Part shown: positions 43,421 through 52,716 of the stretch, piece after piece
Position numbering within the stretch: the first letter of the stretch is position 1
How the letters are laid out: every line of letters begins with the position of its first letter
Source of the DNA: Paenibacillus taihuensis
GTDB lineage: Bacteria; Bacillota; Bacilli; Paenibacillales; Paenibacillaceae
NCBI RefSeq assembly: GCF_003386535.1
Contig: NZ_QTTN01000014.1
Span: 1 to 64,000, forward strand
Reading direction: 5' to 3'
Length of the DNA stretch: 64,000 nt
Program-made: the position numbers and the translations under genes
Notes under the pieces: model-generated
The model's input: the letters and a program-made list of their open reading frames with translations, nothing else
Database searches by the model: none
Told to the model about the DNA's origin: nothing

Positions 43421-44128
43421 ATGAAAGATCTTGGTCGGATTCTTGCAATTGTTCCCGCACGTGGAGGTTCCAAAGGGATCCTTGACAAAAATATCAGACA
43501 ACTTGGTGGTAAGCCTCTGATTGCATGGACTCTCGAAGCTGCCAGGGGTTCAAAATATATTGATAGATGTATCGTTTCCACGGATAGCGAGCGAATTGCT
43601 GAAGTCGCCAAGGGTTGGGGGGGAGACGTCCCATTCCTTCGACCTGAATATTTGGCTAGAGACGATACGCCAGGGATGGCACCGATCCTTCATGCCTTGG
43701 ATCAGTTTCCGGAATACGAGACCGTGGTCCTTCTTCAACCTACGTCTCCTTTCCGTCTTTCGCGCGATATTGACGACAGTATAGAATTATTTCTATCCTC
43801 TGATGCACATAGTGTCGTATCCGTTTCTCCCGTAGAAAAACCTATAGCTTGGATGTATCGTGTCCAAGAAGACGGAATGATGGAATCGGTGATCAAGGAT
43901 AAAGAGATACTTCGTCGTCAAGATGATAGTGGAACTTTTGTGCTAAACGGGGCAGTTTATGTTTCGTTTATAAGAGAAGTCTACAAGAAGGAATCGTTTT
44001 TAGCCGGAAGCATTTTAGCTCATACTATGCCGAAGAGCCGTTCTCTCGATATCGATCATCCTATTGATTTGGAATGGGGAGAATTATTGCTTAGACAATA
44101 TGGCTCACCCGAACGATTTCCCCATTGA
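43421..44128 (+). CDS. legF: LegF, CMP-legionaminic acid synthetase
   Basis: A 235-residue CMP-nonulosonate cytidylyltransferase (NeuA/LegF type). The N-terminal ILAIVPARGGSKGILDKNIR loop binds CTP; VVLLQPTSPFR near residue 105 and the DIDHPIDLEWGELLL C-terminus are typical. It activates the sugar for transfer. It is the last gene of the operon that starts at 33851. No classical terminator follows; only the short palindrome ACTTAA/TTAAGT lies downstream. Confidence 0.92.
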   Translation: MKDLGRILAIVPARGGSKGILDKNIRQLGGKPLIAWTLEAARGSKYIDRCIVSTDSERIAEVAKGWGGDVPFLRPEYLARDDTPGMAPILHALDQFPEYETVVLLQPTSPFRLSRDIDDSIELFLSSDAHSVVSVSPVEKPIAWMYRVQEDGMMESVIKDKEILRRQDDSGTFVLNGAVYVSFIREVYKKESFLAGSILAHTMPKSRSLDIDHPIDLEWGELLLRQYGSPERFPH

Positions 44129-44210
44129 AGTATTATTTGACTTAAATTGAATTAAGTGCGGATGAGAAGAATCCCACAATACGGCAATGTATTCGCTTAC
44201 AAAATAATTA

Positions 44211-44240
44211 TTGACAATATTGTGAAATCGATGATATATT
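44211..44240 (+). promoter_or_regulatory. Predicted sigma-A promoter of the cold-shock gene
   Basis: TTGACA at 44211-44216 and TATATT at 44235-44240 with an 18-base spacer. It leaves a leader of roughly 50 bases before the ATG, compatible with post-transcriptional control of a cold-shock mRNA. Confidence 0.55.
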
Positions 44241-44300
44241 CGATTTGTGGGCCACGCCTAGTGATCCTACAGTTATTTGAAGATGAAGGGAATGTTCTGA

Positions 44301-44498
44301 ATGCAAGGTAAAGTTAAATGGTTTAACGCAGAGAAGGGTTATGGTTTCATCGAGACTGAGCAAGGCGGAGACGTATTTGTTCACTTCTCGGCTATCCAAG
44401 CTGAAGGTTTCAAAACTCTTGAAGAAGGTCAAGCCGTAGAATTCGACATCGTTGAAGGCGCGCGTGGTCCTCAAGCAGCAAACGTAACTAAACTGTAA
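44301..44498 (+). CDS. csp: Cold-shock protein (CspA family)
   Basis: A 65-residue OB-fold protein. It shows the RNP1 motif KGYGFIE and the RNP2 motif VFVHFSAI after [10 protein letters not shown]. Such proteins bind single-stranded RNA and DNA and act as RNA chaperones during cold shock and growth. It is a single-gene unit with its own promoter and terminator, placed between the glycan island and hpf. Confidence 0.96.
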   Translation: MQGKVKWFNAEKGYGFIETEQGGDVFVHFSAIQAEGFKTLEEGQAVEFDIVEGARGPQAANVTKL

Positions 44499-44560
44499 TC
44501 ATCCCGCTGTTAAGCGGCCAATAATAAGTGGTAAACGCTTAACCGAATGTGAGCAGCAAC

Positions 44561-44590
44561 AGCCCTGGACATCTGATCCGGGGCTTTTTG
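44561..44590 (+). terminator. Terminator after the cold-shock gene
   Basis: AGCCC-GGA pairs with TCC-GGGCT around a short loop (44561-44586), followed by TTTTTG. Flanking CAACA and TGTTG extend the stem. Confidence 0.75.
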
Positions 44591-44676
44591 TTGTGCAGCT
44601 AGAAACTAGCATGTGGCCTAGCGAACTACCTGTTCTACCAATTTATTTAAATATTCAAAATTGACTGAAAATATCT

Positions 44677-44705
44677 TTGAGATCACGTTAATAGAGTGTT
44701 ATAAT
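44677..44705 (+). promoter_or_regulatory. Predicted sigma-A promoter of hpf
   Basis: TTGAGA at 44677-44682 and TATAAT at 44700-44705, spaced by 17 bases. The ATG of hpf is 28 bases further on, so the leader is short. Confidence 0.6.
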
Positions 44706-44732
44706 AAGGTCATGTAAAAGGAGGAATGCCAC

Positions 44733-45278
44733 ATGAGATACAACATTCGAGGTCAACACATCTTGGTGACTGACGCCTTGCGCGAATATGTCGAGAAGAA
44801 ACTTAACCGCCTGGAAAAGTATTTTGAAGAGCCGATTACCTCCGAAACAAATGTAACAATGTCAGTAACGAAAGGAAAGCATGTTATTGAAGTGATGATC
44901 CCGCTCGCGAGCGTTATACTTAGAGCAGAGGAAAAGAGCGAGGATATGTACGCTTCTATTGATTTAGTTGTGGACAAACTGGAGCGGCAAATCCGGAAAC
45001 ATAAAACGAAATTAAACAATAAATTCCGTAGGGAGAGCGGCATTCGCACGTTATTTAAAGACGACGGCGCAGCGGTTCGCGTGCTTGATGAAGAAGAGGA
45101 ATATGAGCTTGTCAGGACGAAGCGCTTCCTATTAAAGCCGATGGATGTTGAGGAGGCCATTCTGCAAATGAATATGGTCGGACATTCGTTCTTCATGTTC
45201 GCGAATTCCGAGACGAAAGAAGTAAATGTTGTCTACAAACGCAGTGACGGCAAATACGGATTAATCGCAGCAGATTAG
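44733..45278 (+). CDS. hpf: Long-form ribosome hibernation promoting factor
   Basis: A 181-residue long-type HPF (RaiA/YvyD). The N-terminal S30AE domain spans residues 1-100 (RYNIRGQHILVTDALREYVEKKL). The C-terminal dimerisation domain, about 120-180, contains RTKRFLLKPMDVEEAILQMNMVGH split across its strands. It pairs 70S ribosomes into inactive 100S dimers in stationary phase. The ATG follows AAAGGAGG. In B. subtilis hpf lies directly beyond fliT; here the glycan island intervenes. Confidence 0.94.
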   Translation: MRYNIRGQHILVTDALREYVEKKLNRLEKYFEEPITSETNVTMSVTKGKHVIEVMIPLASVILRAEEKSEDMYASIDLVVDKLERQIRKHKTKLNNKFRRESGIRTLFKDDGAAVRVLDEEEEYELVRTKRFLLKPMDVEEAILQMNMVGHSFFMFANSETKEVNVVYKRSDGKYGLIAAD

Positions 45279-45288
45279 GACAAGTCAC

Positions 45289-45360
45289 AGGACCCCGGGT
45301 AACCGCAATGTCATTAAGTCAAAGGACTTAATGGCATTGGCGGGCAACCGGGGTCTTTTC
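45289..45360 (+). terminator. Terminator after hpf
   Basis: A long stem: GACCCCGG (45291-45298) pairs with CCGGGGTC (45348-45355), continued inward by GCC/GGC-type pairs and CATTAAGTC with GACTTAATG. TTTTC follows. It separates hpf from secA. Confidence 0.8.
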
Positions 45361-45494
45361 ATATTCGGATGGCACGCTGGCGAAATGGCAGGTTTGCCCA
45401 ACCCAGCGTATCCCTAAGGGGGCCAACATTGCGAGAACTGCCGCAAACTGATACAATTTATGCAAACAGGCGTAACACACGAAAGGGGAAGACC

Positions 45495-48002
45495 ATGCTC
45501 GGACTTGTTAAAAAATTATTCGGAGACGCCAACGAACGAGAGATTAAGCGTCTTTTAAAAACTGTTGAGGAAATAAATGGCCTAGAGTCGCAAATCTCAC
45601 AACTATCGGACGAAGGGCTTCGAGACAAGACGGCGGAATTTAAAGCTCGTCTTGAACAAGGAGAAGATATTGACTCCCTGCTCCCGGAGGCGTTCGCTGT
45701 TTGTAGAGAAGCATCCAAGCGGGTGCTGGACAAGCGTCACTATGACGTTCAGCTGGTCGGCGGTATGGTGCTGCACGAAGGCCAAATCGCTGAGATGAAA
45801 ACAGGTGAAGGTAAAACGCTCGTCGCAACGCTTGCGACTTATTTGAACGCGCTGCAAGGTAAAGGCGTTCACGTCGTAACGGTCAACGACTACCTGGCAA
45901 CTCGCGATAGCGAGCAAATGGGTCAGCTATATAGATTCCTTGGCTTGACTGTAGGTTGTAACCTGCACGGCCTGACGCATGAACAGAAGCAAGAAGCTTA
46001 TGCTTGCGACATCACATACGGAACGAACAATGAGTTCGGCTTCGACTATTTGCGCGATAACATGGTCCTGTATAAGGAACAGATGGTACAGCGTCCGCTT
46101 TATTATGCCATTATTGACGAAGTTGACTCCATCCTCGTCGATGAAGCGCGTACGCCGCTTATTATTTCTGGCCAGGCTGCGAAATCGACGGAGCTGTATT
46201 TTGCTGCGGACCGTTTCGTACAGCGCATGAAAGAAGAAGAGGATTACACCGTTGATATTAAGCTGCGTACGGTAACGATGACTGAAGCCGGCGTAGAGAA
46301 AGCGGAGAAAGCATTCAGCATCGAGAACTTGTTCGACCATGCGAATGTCACAATTAACCACCACATTCAACAAGCGCTTAAAGCGCATGTTATTATGAAG
46401 CGCGACGTGGACTACGTTGTGCAAGAAGATGAAGTTGTCATCGTCGACGAGTTCACAGGCCGTCTGATGGCTGGCCGCCGCTACAGCGACGGGCTTCACC
46501 AAGCGATTGAAGCGAAAGAGCAGATCAAGGTGCAGAACGAGAGCATGACGCTCGCGACGATCACCTTCCAGAACTACTTCCGGATGTACCGCAAGCTGTC
46601 GGGTATGACAGGTACAGCGAAGACAGAGGAAGAAGAGTTCAAGAAGATTTACGGTCTTGAAGTTATTACCGTACCAACGAATAAGAAGAACGTGCGTAAT
46701 GATATTGCGGACGTTGTCTATAAGACGGAGATGGGTAAATTCAAGGCAGTTGTTGAAGAAATCGTCAAGCGCCACAAGAACAATCAGCCGGTGCTCGTAG
46801 GTACAGTTTCCATCGAGAACTCGGAGAAGCTGTCCGACATGCTGAAGAAGAAAGGCGTTCAGCATAAAGTCCTCAATGCGAAGTACCACGCGGAAGAAGC
46901 GGAAATCATCTCGCGTGCAGGTCAATCGGGTTCCGTCACTATTGCGACGAACATGGCTGGCCGTGGTACGGATATTTTGCTCGGCGAATCGGTAGACGCA
47001 TTGGGCGGTTTGCACATTATCGGTACGGAGCGTCATGAGAGCCGCCGGATCGATAACCAGCTGCGCGGTCGTGCTGGACGCCAAGGCGACCCAGGTTCAT
47101 CGCAGTTCTACCTGTCGCTGGAAGACGAACTGATGCGCCGTTTCGGTTCCGAGAACATTATGGGCATGATGGAGCGTCTGGGCTTCGAGGAAGACCAGCC
47201 GATCGAGAGCCGTCTCATCTCCCGTGCGATTGAATCTGCTCAGAAGCGGGTTGAGGGTAACAACTTCGACCAACGGAAGATCGTCCTTCAATATGACGAC
47301 GTGATGAACCAGCAGCGTGAAATCATCTACAAGCAGCGCCGTGAAGTATTGTTCTCCGAGAACATTCGAGAGATCGTTCTTGAGATGATTAAGCCGGTGA
47401 TTACGAAGATTGTTGAAGCGCACTGCCCGGCAGACGATGTGCCAGAGAACTGGGAGTATCAAGAGATTATCGATTATGCGGAAGGCAACTTCCTGCATGA
47501 AGATATGATTACGAAGGATGATCTATGGGGCAAAGAGCCGAGCGAGATCATCGAGTTCCTGTTCGAGAAAGTCGTTGCGCTGTACGATCAGCGTGAGGAA
47601 GAAATCGGCGCGGAAACGATGCGTGAATTCGAGAAGGTTGTCGTGCTGCGTGCAGTAGACAGCAAATGGATGGATCACATCGACGCGATGGATCAGCTCC
47701 GCCAAGGTATCCACCTCCGTGCATACGGCGGTACGGATCCGCTTCGCGAATATCAATTTGAAGGCTTCGAAATGTTCAAGGAAATGATTGAGCATATTCA
47801 AGAAGAAGTCACCAAATATATTATGAAGGCGCATGTCGAGAACAACCTGGAGCGTCAAGAGGTTGCTAAAGGCCAAACCGAGTCCGGCGGCAGCAGTGAA
47901 ATGGCGCAGAAACGTCCGGTTGTTAAGGAAGAACGCGTACGCCGTAACGATCCATGCCCTTGCGGAAGCGGCAAGAAATATAAGCAGTGCCACGGACAAT
48001 AG
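45495..48002 (+). CDS. secA: SecA, preprotein translocase ATPase
   Basis: An 835-residue SecA, the motor that pushes preproteins through SecYEG. It has Walker [14 protein letters not shown] near residue 100, [20 protein letters not shown] near 208, the helicase-type [13 protein letters not shown] near 485, and the C-terminal zinc motif [14 protein letters not shown] that binds the SecB-type partner or membrane. ATG at 45495 follows AAAGGGGAAG; the open frame extends to 45369 but has no ribosome site there. Confidence 0.97.
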   Translation: MLGLVKKLFGDANEREIKRLLKTVEEINGLESQISQLSDEGLRDKTAEFKARLEQGEDIDSLLPEAFAVCREASKRVLDKRHYDVQLVGGMVLHEGQIAEMKTGEGKTLVATLATYLNALQGKGVHVVTVNDYLATRDSEQMGQLYRFLGLTVGCNLHGLTHEQKQEAYACDITYGTNNEFGFDYLRDNMVLYKEQMVQRPLYYAIIDEVDSILVDEARTPLIISGQAAKSTELYFAADRFVQRMKEEEDYTVDIKLRTVTMTEAGVEKAEKAFSIENLFDHANVTINHHIQQALKAHVIMKRDVDYVVQEDEVVIVDEFTGRLMAGRRYSDGLHQAIEAKEQIKVQNESMTLATITFQNYFRMYRKLSGMTGTAKTEEEEFKKIYGLEVITVPTNKKNVRNDIADVVYKTEMGKFKAVVEEIVKRHKNNQPVLVGTVSIENSEKLSDMLKKKGVQHKVLNAKYHAEEAEIISRAGQSGSVTIATNMAGRGTDILLGESVDALGGLHIIGTERHESRRIDNQLRGRAGRQGDPGSSQFYLSLEDELMRRFGSENIMGMMERLGFEEDQPIESRLISRAIESAQKRVEGNNFDQRKIVLQYDDVMNQQREIIYKQRREVLFSENIREIVLEMIKPVITKIVEAHCPADDVPENWEYQEIIDYAEGNFLHEDMITKDDLWGKEPSEIIEFLFEKVVALYDQREEEIGAETMREFEKVVVLRAVDSKWMDHIDAMDQLRQGIHLRAYGGTDPLREYQFEGFEMFKEMIEHIQEEVTKYIMKAHVENNLERQEVAKGQTESGGSSEMAQKRPVVKEERVRRNDPCPCGSGKKYKQCHGQ

Positions 48003-48057
48003 GCCTGCTCGCTGCATAAGGTAGGGCAACGAACATATTTTGAGGTGAGCGACAGTC

Positions 48058-49174
48058 ATGATAGACACAGCGGTCAAACAGGACCTGCGTGAAATGGCGA
48101 AGCGTCTCCAAGAACTCAGGGGGTCTCTTTGACTTAGATCTTAAGCAAGAGATGATCGCGAACTTCGAGGAACGCATGAGTGCGCCAGACTTCTGGGATG
48201 ATAACGAGCGGGCGCAAAGCACCATTGCCGAGCTGAACGCCGTGAAGTCTGTCGTCGACCAGTACACGCGAATGCAAAGCGAGCAAGAGGATTTGCAGAC
48301 GATGCTGGAGCTGGCAGAAGAAGAGGGCGACGATGAGGAGTTGGCTGCAGAGCTGACGAAGAGCGTCGCCGAGCTAATGGGCAAGGTGAGCGAGTTCGAA
48401 CTGCAGCTGCTGCTGAGCGAGCCCTATGATAAGCTTAATGCCATCCTGGAGCTTCATCCTGGCGCAGGCGGTACCGAGTCGCAAGACTGGGGCCAAATGC
48501 TGTACCGGATGTACACTCGCTGGGCGGAGAAGCACGGCTTCAAGGTCGAGCTGCTCGACTACCTGGCAGGCGACGAGGCTGGAATTAAGAGCGTCACTTT
48601 ATCGATTAAAGGCCATAATGCATACGGTTATTTGAAAGCGGAGAAGGGCGTGCATCGTCTGGTGCGCATCTCGCCTTTCGACGCTTCGGGCCGTCGCCAT
48701 ACGTCTTTCGTATCGTGCGACATTATGCCGGAGATCGACGATGATATCGAGATCGAGATTAGGTCCGAGGATTTGAAGGTGGACACGTACCGGGCCAGCG
48801 GCGCGGGCGGTCAGCACATCAATAAGACCGAGTCGGCGATCCGGATCACGCATATCCCGTCAGGAATCGTTGTATCATGCCAGACACAGCGTTCTCAGAT
48901 TCAGAACCGTGAGCGCGCGATGCAGATGCTTCGTTCCAAGCTCTATGAGCGGAAGATCGAAGAGCAGCAGAAGCAGCTGGCGGAAATCCGCGGCGAACAA
49001 TCGGACATTGCATGGGGCAGCCAGATCCGCTCCTACGTCTTCCATCCGTACAGCATGGTCAAGGACCATCGCACATCGGTGGAAACGGGCAACGTCGGCG
49101 CGGTAATGGACGGCGATATCGATATGTTTATCGACGGCTATCTGCGCAGCAAAATTCGCCACGAAGAGCAATGA
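48058..49174 (+). CDS. prfB: Peptide chain release factor 2 with programmed +1 frameshift
   Basis: RF2 releases nascent chains at UGA and UAA. The first 24 codons run from ATG at 48058 to CTT at 48127-48129, then an in-frame TGA at 48130. A Shine-Dalgarno-like AGGGGG at 48118-48123, the slippery CTT and the TGAC context form the classic autoregulatory +1 frameshift site. Translation continues in the next frame from GAC at 48131 to 49174. The mature protein is 371 residues, with [12 protein letters not shown] (the SPF stop-recognition motif) and [16 protein letters not shown] (the GGQ catalytic motif). It follows secA by 55 bases. Confidence 0.96.
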
Positions 49175-49200
49175 AATTAGGGCTGCTTGCATAGCCCAGG

Positions 49201-49239
49201 GAAAGAGTTCCTACACTGAATGTGTTGGAACTCTTTTTT
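49201..49239 (+). terminator. Terminator after prfB
   Basis: AAAGAGTTCC and GGAACTCTTT pair around a 13-base loop and are followed by a T-run. It ends the secA-prfB unit. Confidence 0.85.
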
Positions 49240-49288
49240 GCGATATCCTAATGGAAGAACATACATACACAGAGGACGGGTCATCACG

Positions 49289-50197
49289 ATGAAGAAACAG
49301 CAAGATGGGCAGCATTCATTCACGAAGCATCAACCGAACAGTCGAACGAGAAAGCCGATCGGAGCCAAGACGGAAGCCGTAATCAGCGTAGTACTGCTGC
49401 TTATTGGTTCTTTTCTCATTGCCATCAGCTTCAACTTGTTCCTTGTTCCGCTTGGCATCGCATCCGGCGGCGTATCGGGTATTTCTATTCTCGTTCAACA
49501 CGAATGGGGGATTACACCGGCATACACGCAGTGGGCTCTCAATATTCCGCTATTCCTGCTTGGCCTTTGGCTGCTTGGGAAGAAGTTCGCGCTGAAGACG
49601 GCGCTTGGCTCGTTCCTGCTGCCGCTGCTTGTCCTGTTTACGTCGCACTGGCATGCACCAACGGATAACGCGATGCTCGCTTCGATATATGGCGGTATCG
49701 GTGTCGGAGCAGGTCTTGGTCTTGTCTTCCGCGGCAAGGCGTCGACGGGCGGCCTGGATCTAGCGGCGCAGCTGCTGCATAAGTTTACAGGTATTCGGCT
49801 TGGACTTGCGGTTGCTTGCTTCGACGGGCTGGTCATTACTGCGGCGGGCATTCTGATCGCACCGGAAAATGCACTGTATGCACTAGTTGGCCTGTTCGTG
49901 ACGAGTAAGACGATAGATTTTGTGCAGACAGGGCTTGCTACTTCGAAGGTGGCGTTCGTCATTTCGGACAAGCCAGAGGAGCTGTCGAAGGTTGTGCTGC
50001 ATGATCTCGATCGGGGGCTCACCAAGCTTGACGGTCATGGTGGATACACAGGCGAAGCTCGGACGGTGCTCATGGTTGTTTTGGGGCAGAACGAAGTTTC
50101 GAAGCTGAAGAGCCTTGTTAAGTCGACGGACCCGTATGCTTTTGTCATTATTAGCGATACGACAGAGGTGCTTGGGGAAGGGTTTCAACTGACGTAA
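49289..50197 (+). CDS. YitT-family membrane protein
   Basis: A 302-residue membrane protein of the YitT (DUF161/DUF2179) family. Five or six hydrophobic helices span about residues 30-200 (VISVVLLLIGSFLIAIS, NIPLFLLGLWLLG, ALGSFLLPLLVLF), with the family segment LFLVPLGIASGGVSGISIL near 52. The C-terminal cytoplasmic DUF2179 part includes LTKLDGHGGYTGEARTVLM. The function is unknown; it resembles a small transporter. ATG at 49289 is preferred, since the ATG at 49220 lies inside the prfB terminator. Confidence 0.88.
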   Translation: MKKQQDGQHSFTKHQPNSRTRKPIGAKTEAVISVVLLLIGSFLIAISFNLFLVPLGIASGGVSGISILVQHEWGITPAYTQWALNIPLFLLGLWLLGKKFALKTALGSFLLPLLVLFTSHWHAPTDNAMLASIYGGIGVGAGLGLVFRGKASTGGLDLAAQLLHKFTGIRLGLAVACFDGLVITAAGILIAPENALYALVGLFVTSKTIDFVQTGLATSKVAFVISDKPEELSKVVLHDLDRGLTKLDGHGGYTGEARTVLMVVLGQNEVSKLKSLVKSTDPYAFVIISDTTEVLGEGFQLT

Positions 50198-50226
50198 AAA
50201 CGTGAGAAATATGCCACAATTTTGCG

Positions 50227-50255
50227 TTGTATTTATATGAATACATATGTATAAT
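50227..50255 (+). promoter_or_regulatory. Predicted sigma-A promoter of the arg operon
   Basis: TTGTAT at 50227-50232 and TATAAT at 50250-50255 with a 17-base spacer. Both boxes are covered by ARG-box-like palindromes. The leader to argC is about 80 bases. Confidence 0.6.
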
Positions 50256-50261
50256 AATACA
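50228..50261 (+). promoter_or_regulatory. Two ARG-box-like operators (ArgR/AhrC)
   Basis: TGTATTTATATGAATACA at 50228-50245 has perfect six-base arms. TGTATAATAATACA at 50248-50261 has perfect five-base arms. Their centres are 18 bases apart, suitable for a hexameric ArgR/AhrC repressor. They overlap the -35 and -10 boxes, so binding should block transcription when arginine is plentiful. Confidence 0.65.
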
Positions 50262-50338
50262 AAGTGTTATCTATTTCCTCTATCCTCCTGTTCGTGTAAA
50301 ATGGATAGTTAGGAAATTAAGGATGGGAGAGAACGGGT

Positions 50339-51388
50339 ATGAGTACGGCAGTAAAAGCAGCAATTATCGGGTCGACCGGATATGGCGGCGTTGAGCTCAT
50401 AAGGCTACTGGCCAGCCATCCGAAGGTAGAAGTAACTTCGGTTATTTCGTCTTCTAGCGCGGGAGCGCCAATCGCGGAAGGATATCCGCATTTGACAGAA
50501 ATTCGGACAGATTTGCTTGATGATGTCGACCCGGCTTTGATCAAGAGCAAAGCGGATGTCGTGTTTATAGCTACACCAGCGGGCATTGCAACCAAGCTAA
50601 CGCCTTCGTTGCTTGCGGCAGGCCTTAAGGTTATTGATATTTCCGGTGACCACCGGTTGAAATCTCGTGCCGAGTACGAGACTTGGTACAAGAAAGAAGC
50701 AGCGGAGCAGCAATACTTGGATCAAGCGGTGTATGGTTTATGCGAAGTATACGGCGACGCCGTGCAAGGCGTAGATCTCGTATCCAATCCAGGCTGCTTC
50801 CCGACAGCGACGCTGCTCGGCCTGATTCCGGCCGTGAAGGAAGGGTACATCGACCCGGCGACGATTATTATCGATTCGAAGTCCGGCGTATCCGGCGCTG
50901 GCCGCGGCGCGAGCCTTGGCACGCATTATTCCGAGCTGAATGAAAACTTTAAAGCTTATAAGATCAATAAGCATCAACATATTCCTGAGATCGAACAAGT
51001 GCTGTCGGACGTTGCTGGCCAAAAGGTCGTCACGACGTTCACGACGCACCTCGTTCCGATGACGCGCGGCATTATGAGCACGATGTATGCGACAGTTACT
51101 GGCGACCATAAGGTCGAAGATTTCATTTCGCTATACCGCAATTATTACGAGGGTCGTCCGTTCGTTCGTATCCGCAGCAATGGCACATGGCCGGCGACGA
51201 AGGAAGTATTCGGTTCGAACTATTGCGATATCGGGTTTGCGTACGATGAGCGTACGGGCCGGATCACGATTATTTCGGTTATTGATAACCTCGTGAAGGG
51301 CGCTGCAGGGCAAGCGATTCAGAACTTGAATCTAATGATGGGCTGGGACGAGACGGAAGGCTTGAAGTTCGTACCGGTATATCCGTAA
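50339..51388 (+). CDS. argC: N-acetyl-gamma-glutamyl-phosphate reductase
   Basis: A 349-residue enzyme that reduces N-acetylglutamyl phosphate to the semialdehyde with NADPH, the third step of arginine synthesis. It has the nucleotide motif AAIIGSTGYGGVELIRLL and the catalytic cysteine in SNPGCFPTATLL near residue 148. The ATG at 50339 follows GGGAGAG. It is the first gene of a seven-gene operon behind the ARG boxes. Confidence 0.96.
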   Translation: MSTAVKAAIIGSTGYGGVELIRLLASHPKVEVTSVISSSSAGAPIAEGYPHLTEIRTDLLDDVDPALIKSKADVVFIATPAGIATKLTPSLLAAGLKVIDISGDHRLKSRAEYETWYKKEAAEQQYLDQAVYGLCEVYGDAVQGVDLVSNPGCFPTATLLGLIPAVKEGYIDPATIIIDSKSGVSGAGRGASLGTHYSELNENFKAYKINKHQHIPEIEQVLSDVAGQKVVTTFTTHLVPMTRGIMSTMYATVTGDHKVEDFISLYRNYYEGRPFVRIRSNGTWPATKEVFGSNYCDIGFAYDERTGRITIISVIDNLVKGAAGQAIQNLNLMMGWDETEGLKFVPVYP

Positions 51389-51411
51389 ACATAAGGAGAC
51401 GCGATTGAACG

Positions 51412-52650
51412 ATGGGACAGGGGAACATGGCAGCAACTTATACGGTCGTACCGGATGGCTCCGTCACGACACCGCAAGGCTTTAAAGCCGGCGGCTTGCA
51501 CTGCGGCTTAAAGAAGACGACGCGCCACGATCTTGGCGCGATCGTATGCGAAGTGCCAGCAGCAGCAGCCGGCGTGTATACGACGAATGTGTTCCAGGCG
51601 GCGCCGCTTCAGGTGACGCGCGAGAGCATCGCTGGCGGCAAGCTGCGCGCGGTGATCGTGAACAGCGGCAACGCGAATGCATGCACAGGCAAGCAAGGCG
51701 AAGCTGACGCATATGAGATGCGCAGCGCGTTCGCGGAAGCGATTGGCGTGCCAGCGGAGCAGGTCGCAGTCGCGTCGACAGGCGTAATCGGCGAGCTGTT
51801 GAAGATGGACCGCGTGCGCGGCGGCATTGCAGAGCTGCCAGCAAGACTCGGTTCTTCGTACGAAGCAGCAGATGATTTCTGCCAAGCGATTCTAACGACG
51901 GACCTCGTGAAGAAAGAAGTATGTGTTTCCGTTGTCATCGACGGGAAGACGGTACATATCGCCGGCGCTTCCAAAGGAAGCGGCATGATCCATCCGAACA
52001 TGGCGACGATGCTCGGTTTCGTGACGACGGATGCGGCGATCGGCAGCGAGGAGCTGCATAAGCTGCTGCGTCAAGTGACGGACGTGACGTTCAACATGAT
52101 CACGGTTGACGGCGATACGAGCACGAACGACATGCTGGTTGCCATGGCGAGCGGTTTCGCAGGCAATGACGAGCTGCACGCTGGCCACCCGGACTACGCA
52201 GCATTCGCCGAAGGCCTTCGCTACGTATGCGAAGTGCTGGCGAAGGCGATCGCGCGCGACGGCGAAGGCGCAACGAAGCTTGTGGAAGTGCAGGTGCGAG
52301 GCGCTGAGTCCGACGCATCCGCTCAGGCGATTGCGAAGACGGTTATCGGCTCTTCGCTCGTGAAGTCCGCCGTATTCGGCGCAGACGCGAACTGGGGCCG
52401 TATTATCGCGGCAGTAGGCCGCGCAGGGGTTCCGGTCAACCCGGAGACAGTCGATATCGCGCTTGGCGATATCGTGACGCTGACACAATCGCGTCCGGTT
52501 GCTTTTGACGAAGAGGCTGCACTCGTTTATTTGAAAGGCGACACCGTCGTCATTTATGTCGATCTGCATATGGGCGAAGGCTCCGCTACGGCGTGGGGCT
52601 GCGACCTGACGTACGACTATGTCCGCATCAACGCGGCATACCGCACTTAA
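51412..52650 (+). CDS. argJ: Bifunctional ornithine acetyltransferase/N-acetylglutamate synthase
   Basis: A 412-residue ArgJ that moves the acetyl group from N-acetylornithine to glutamate and can also make N-acetylglutamate, so the pathway is cyclic. The autocleavage site is HPNMATMLGF, with the nucleophilic threonine at ATML, near residue 197. Other features are NSGNANACTG near 84 and GADANWGRI near 322. ATG at 51412 or ATG at 51427 (after CAGGGGAAC) may be the start. It follows argC by 23 bases. Confidence 0.95.
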   Translation: MGQGNMAATYTVVPDGSVTTPQGFKAGGLHCGLKKTTRHDLGAIVCEVPAAAAGVYTTNVFQAAPLQVTRESIAGGKLRAVIVNSGNANACTGKQGEADAYEMRSAFAEAIGVPAEQVAVASTGVIGELLKMDRVRGGIAELPARLGSSYEAADDFCQAILTTDLVKKEVCVSVVIDGKTVHIAGASKGSGMIHPNMATMLGFVTTDAAIGSEELHKLLRQVTDVTFNMITVDGDTSTNDMLVAMASGFAGNDELHAGHPDYAAFAEGLRYVCEVLAKAIARDGEGATKLVEVQVRGAESDASAQAIAKTVIGSSLVKSAVFGADANWGRIIAAVGRAGVPVNPETVDIALGDIVTLTQSRPVAFDEEAALVYLKGDTVVIYVDLHMGEGSATAWGCDLTYDYVRINAAYRT

Positions 52651-52716
52651 GAGACAGCGGACAGCGGCTGGCTGATAGAGCAAGGCGCTTTCGAATAGAA
52701 GGAGAACGGGCGAACG

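Noticed and set aside
44135-44160. Palindrome ACTTAA-ATTGAA-TTAAGT after legF as a terminator
   Set aside because: It is short, all A/T at its core and has no T-run, so it is unlikely to end transcription.
45927-47084. Minus-strand open frame of 385 codons inside secA
   Set aside because: It lies entirely opposite conserved SecA motifs, and its composition is that of an antisense shadow.
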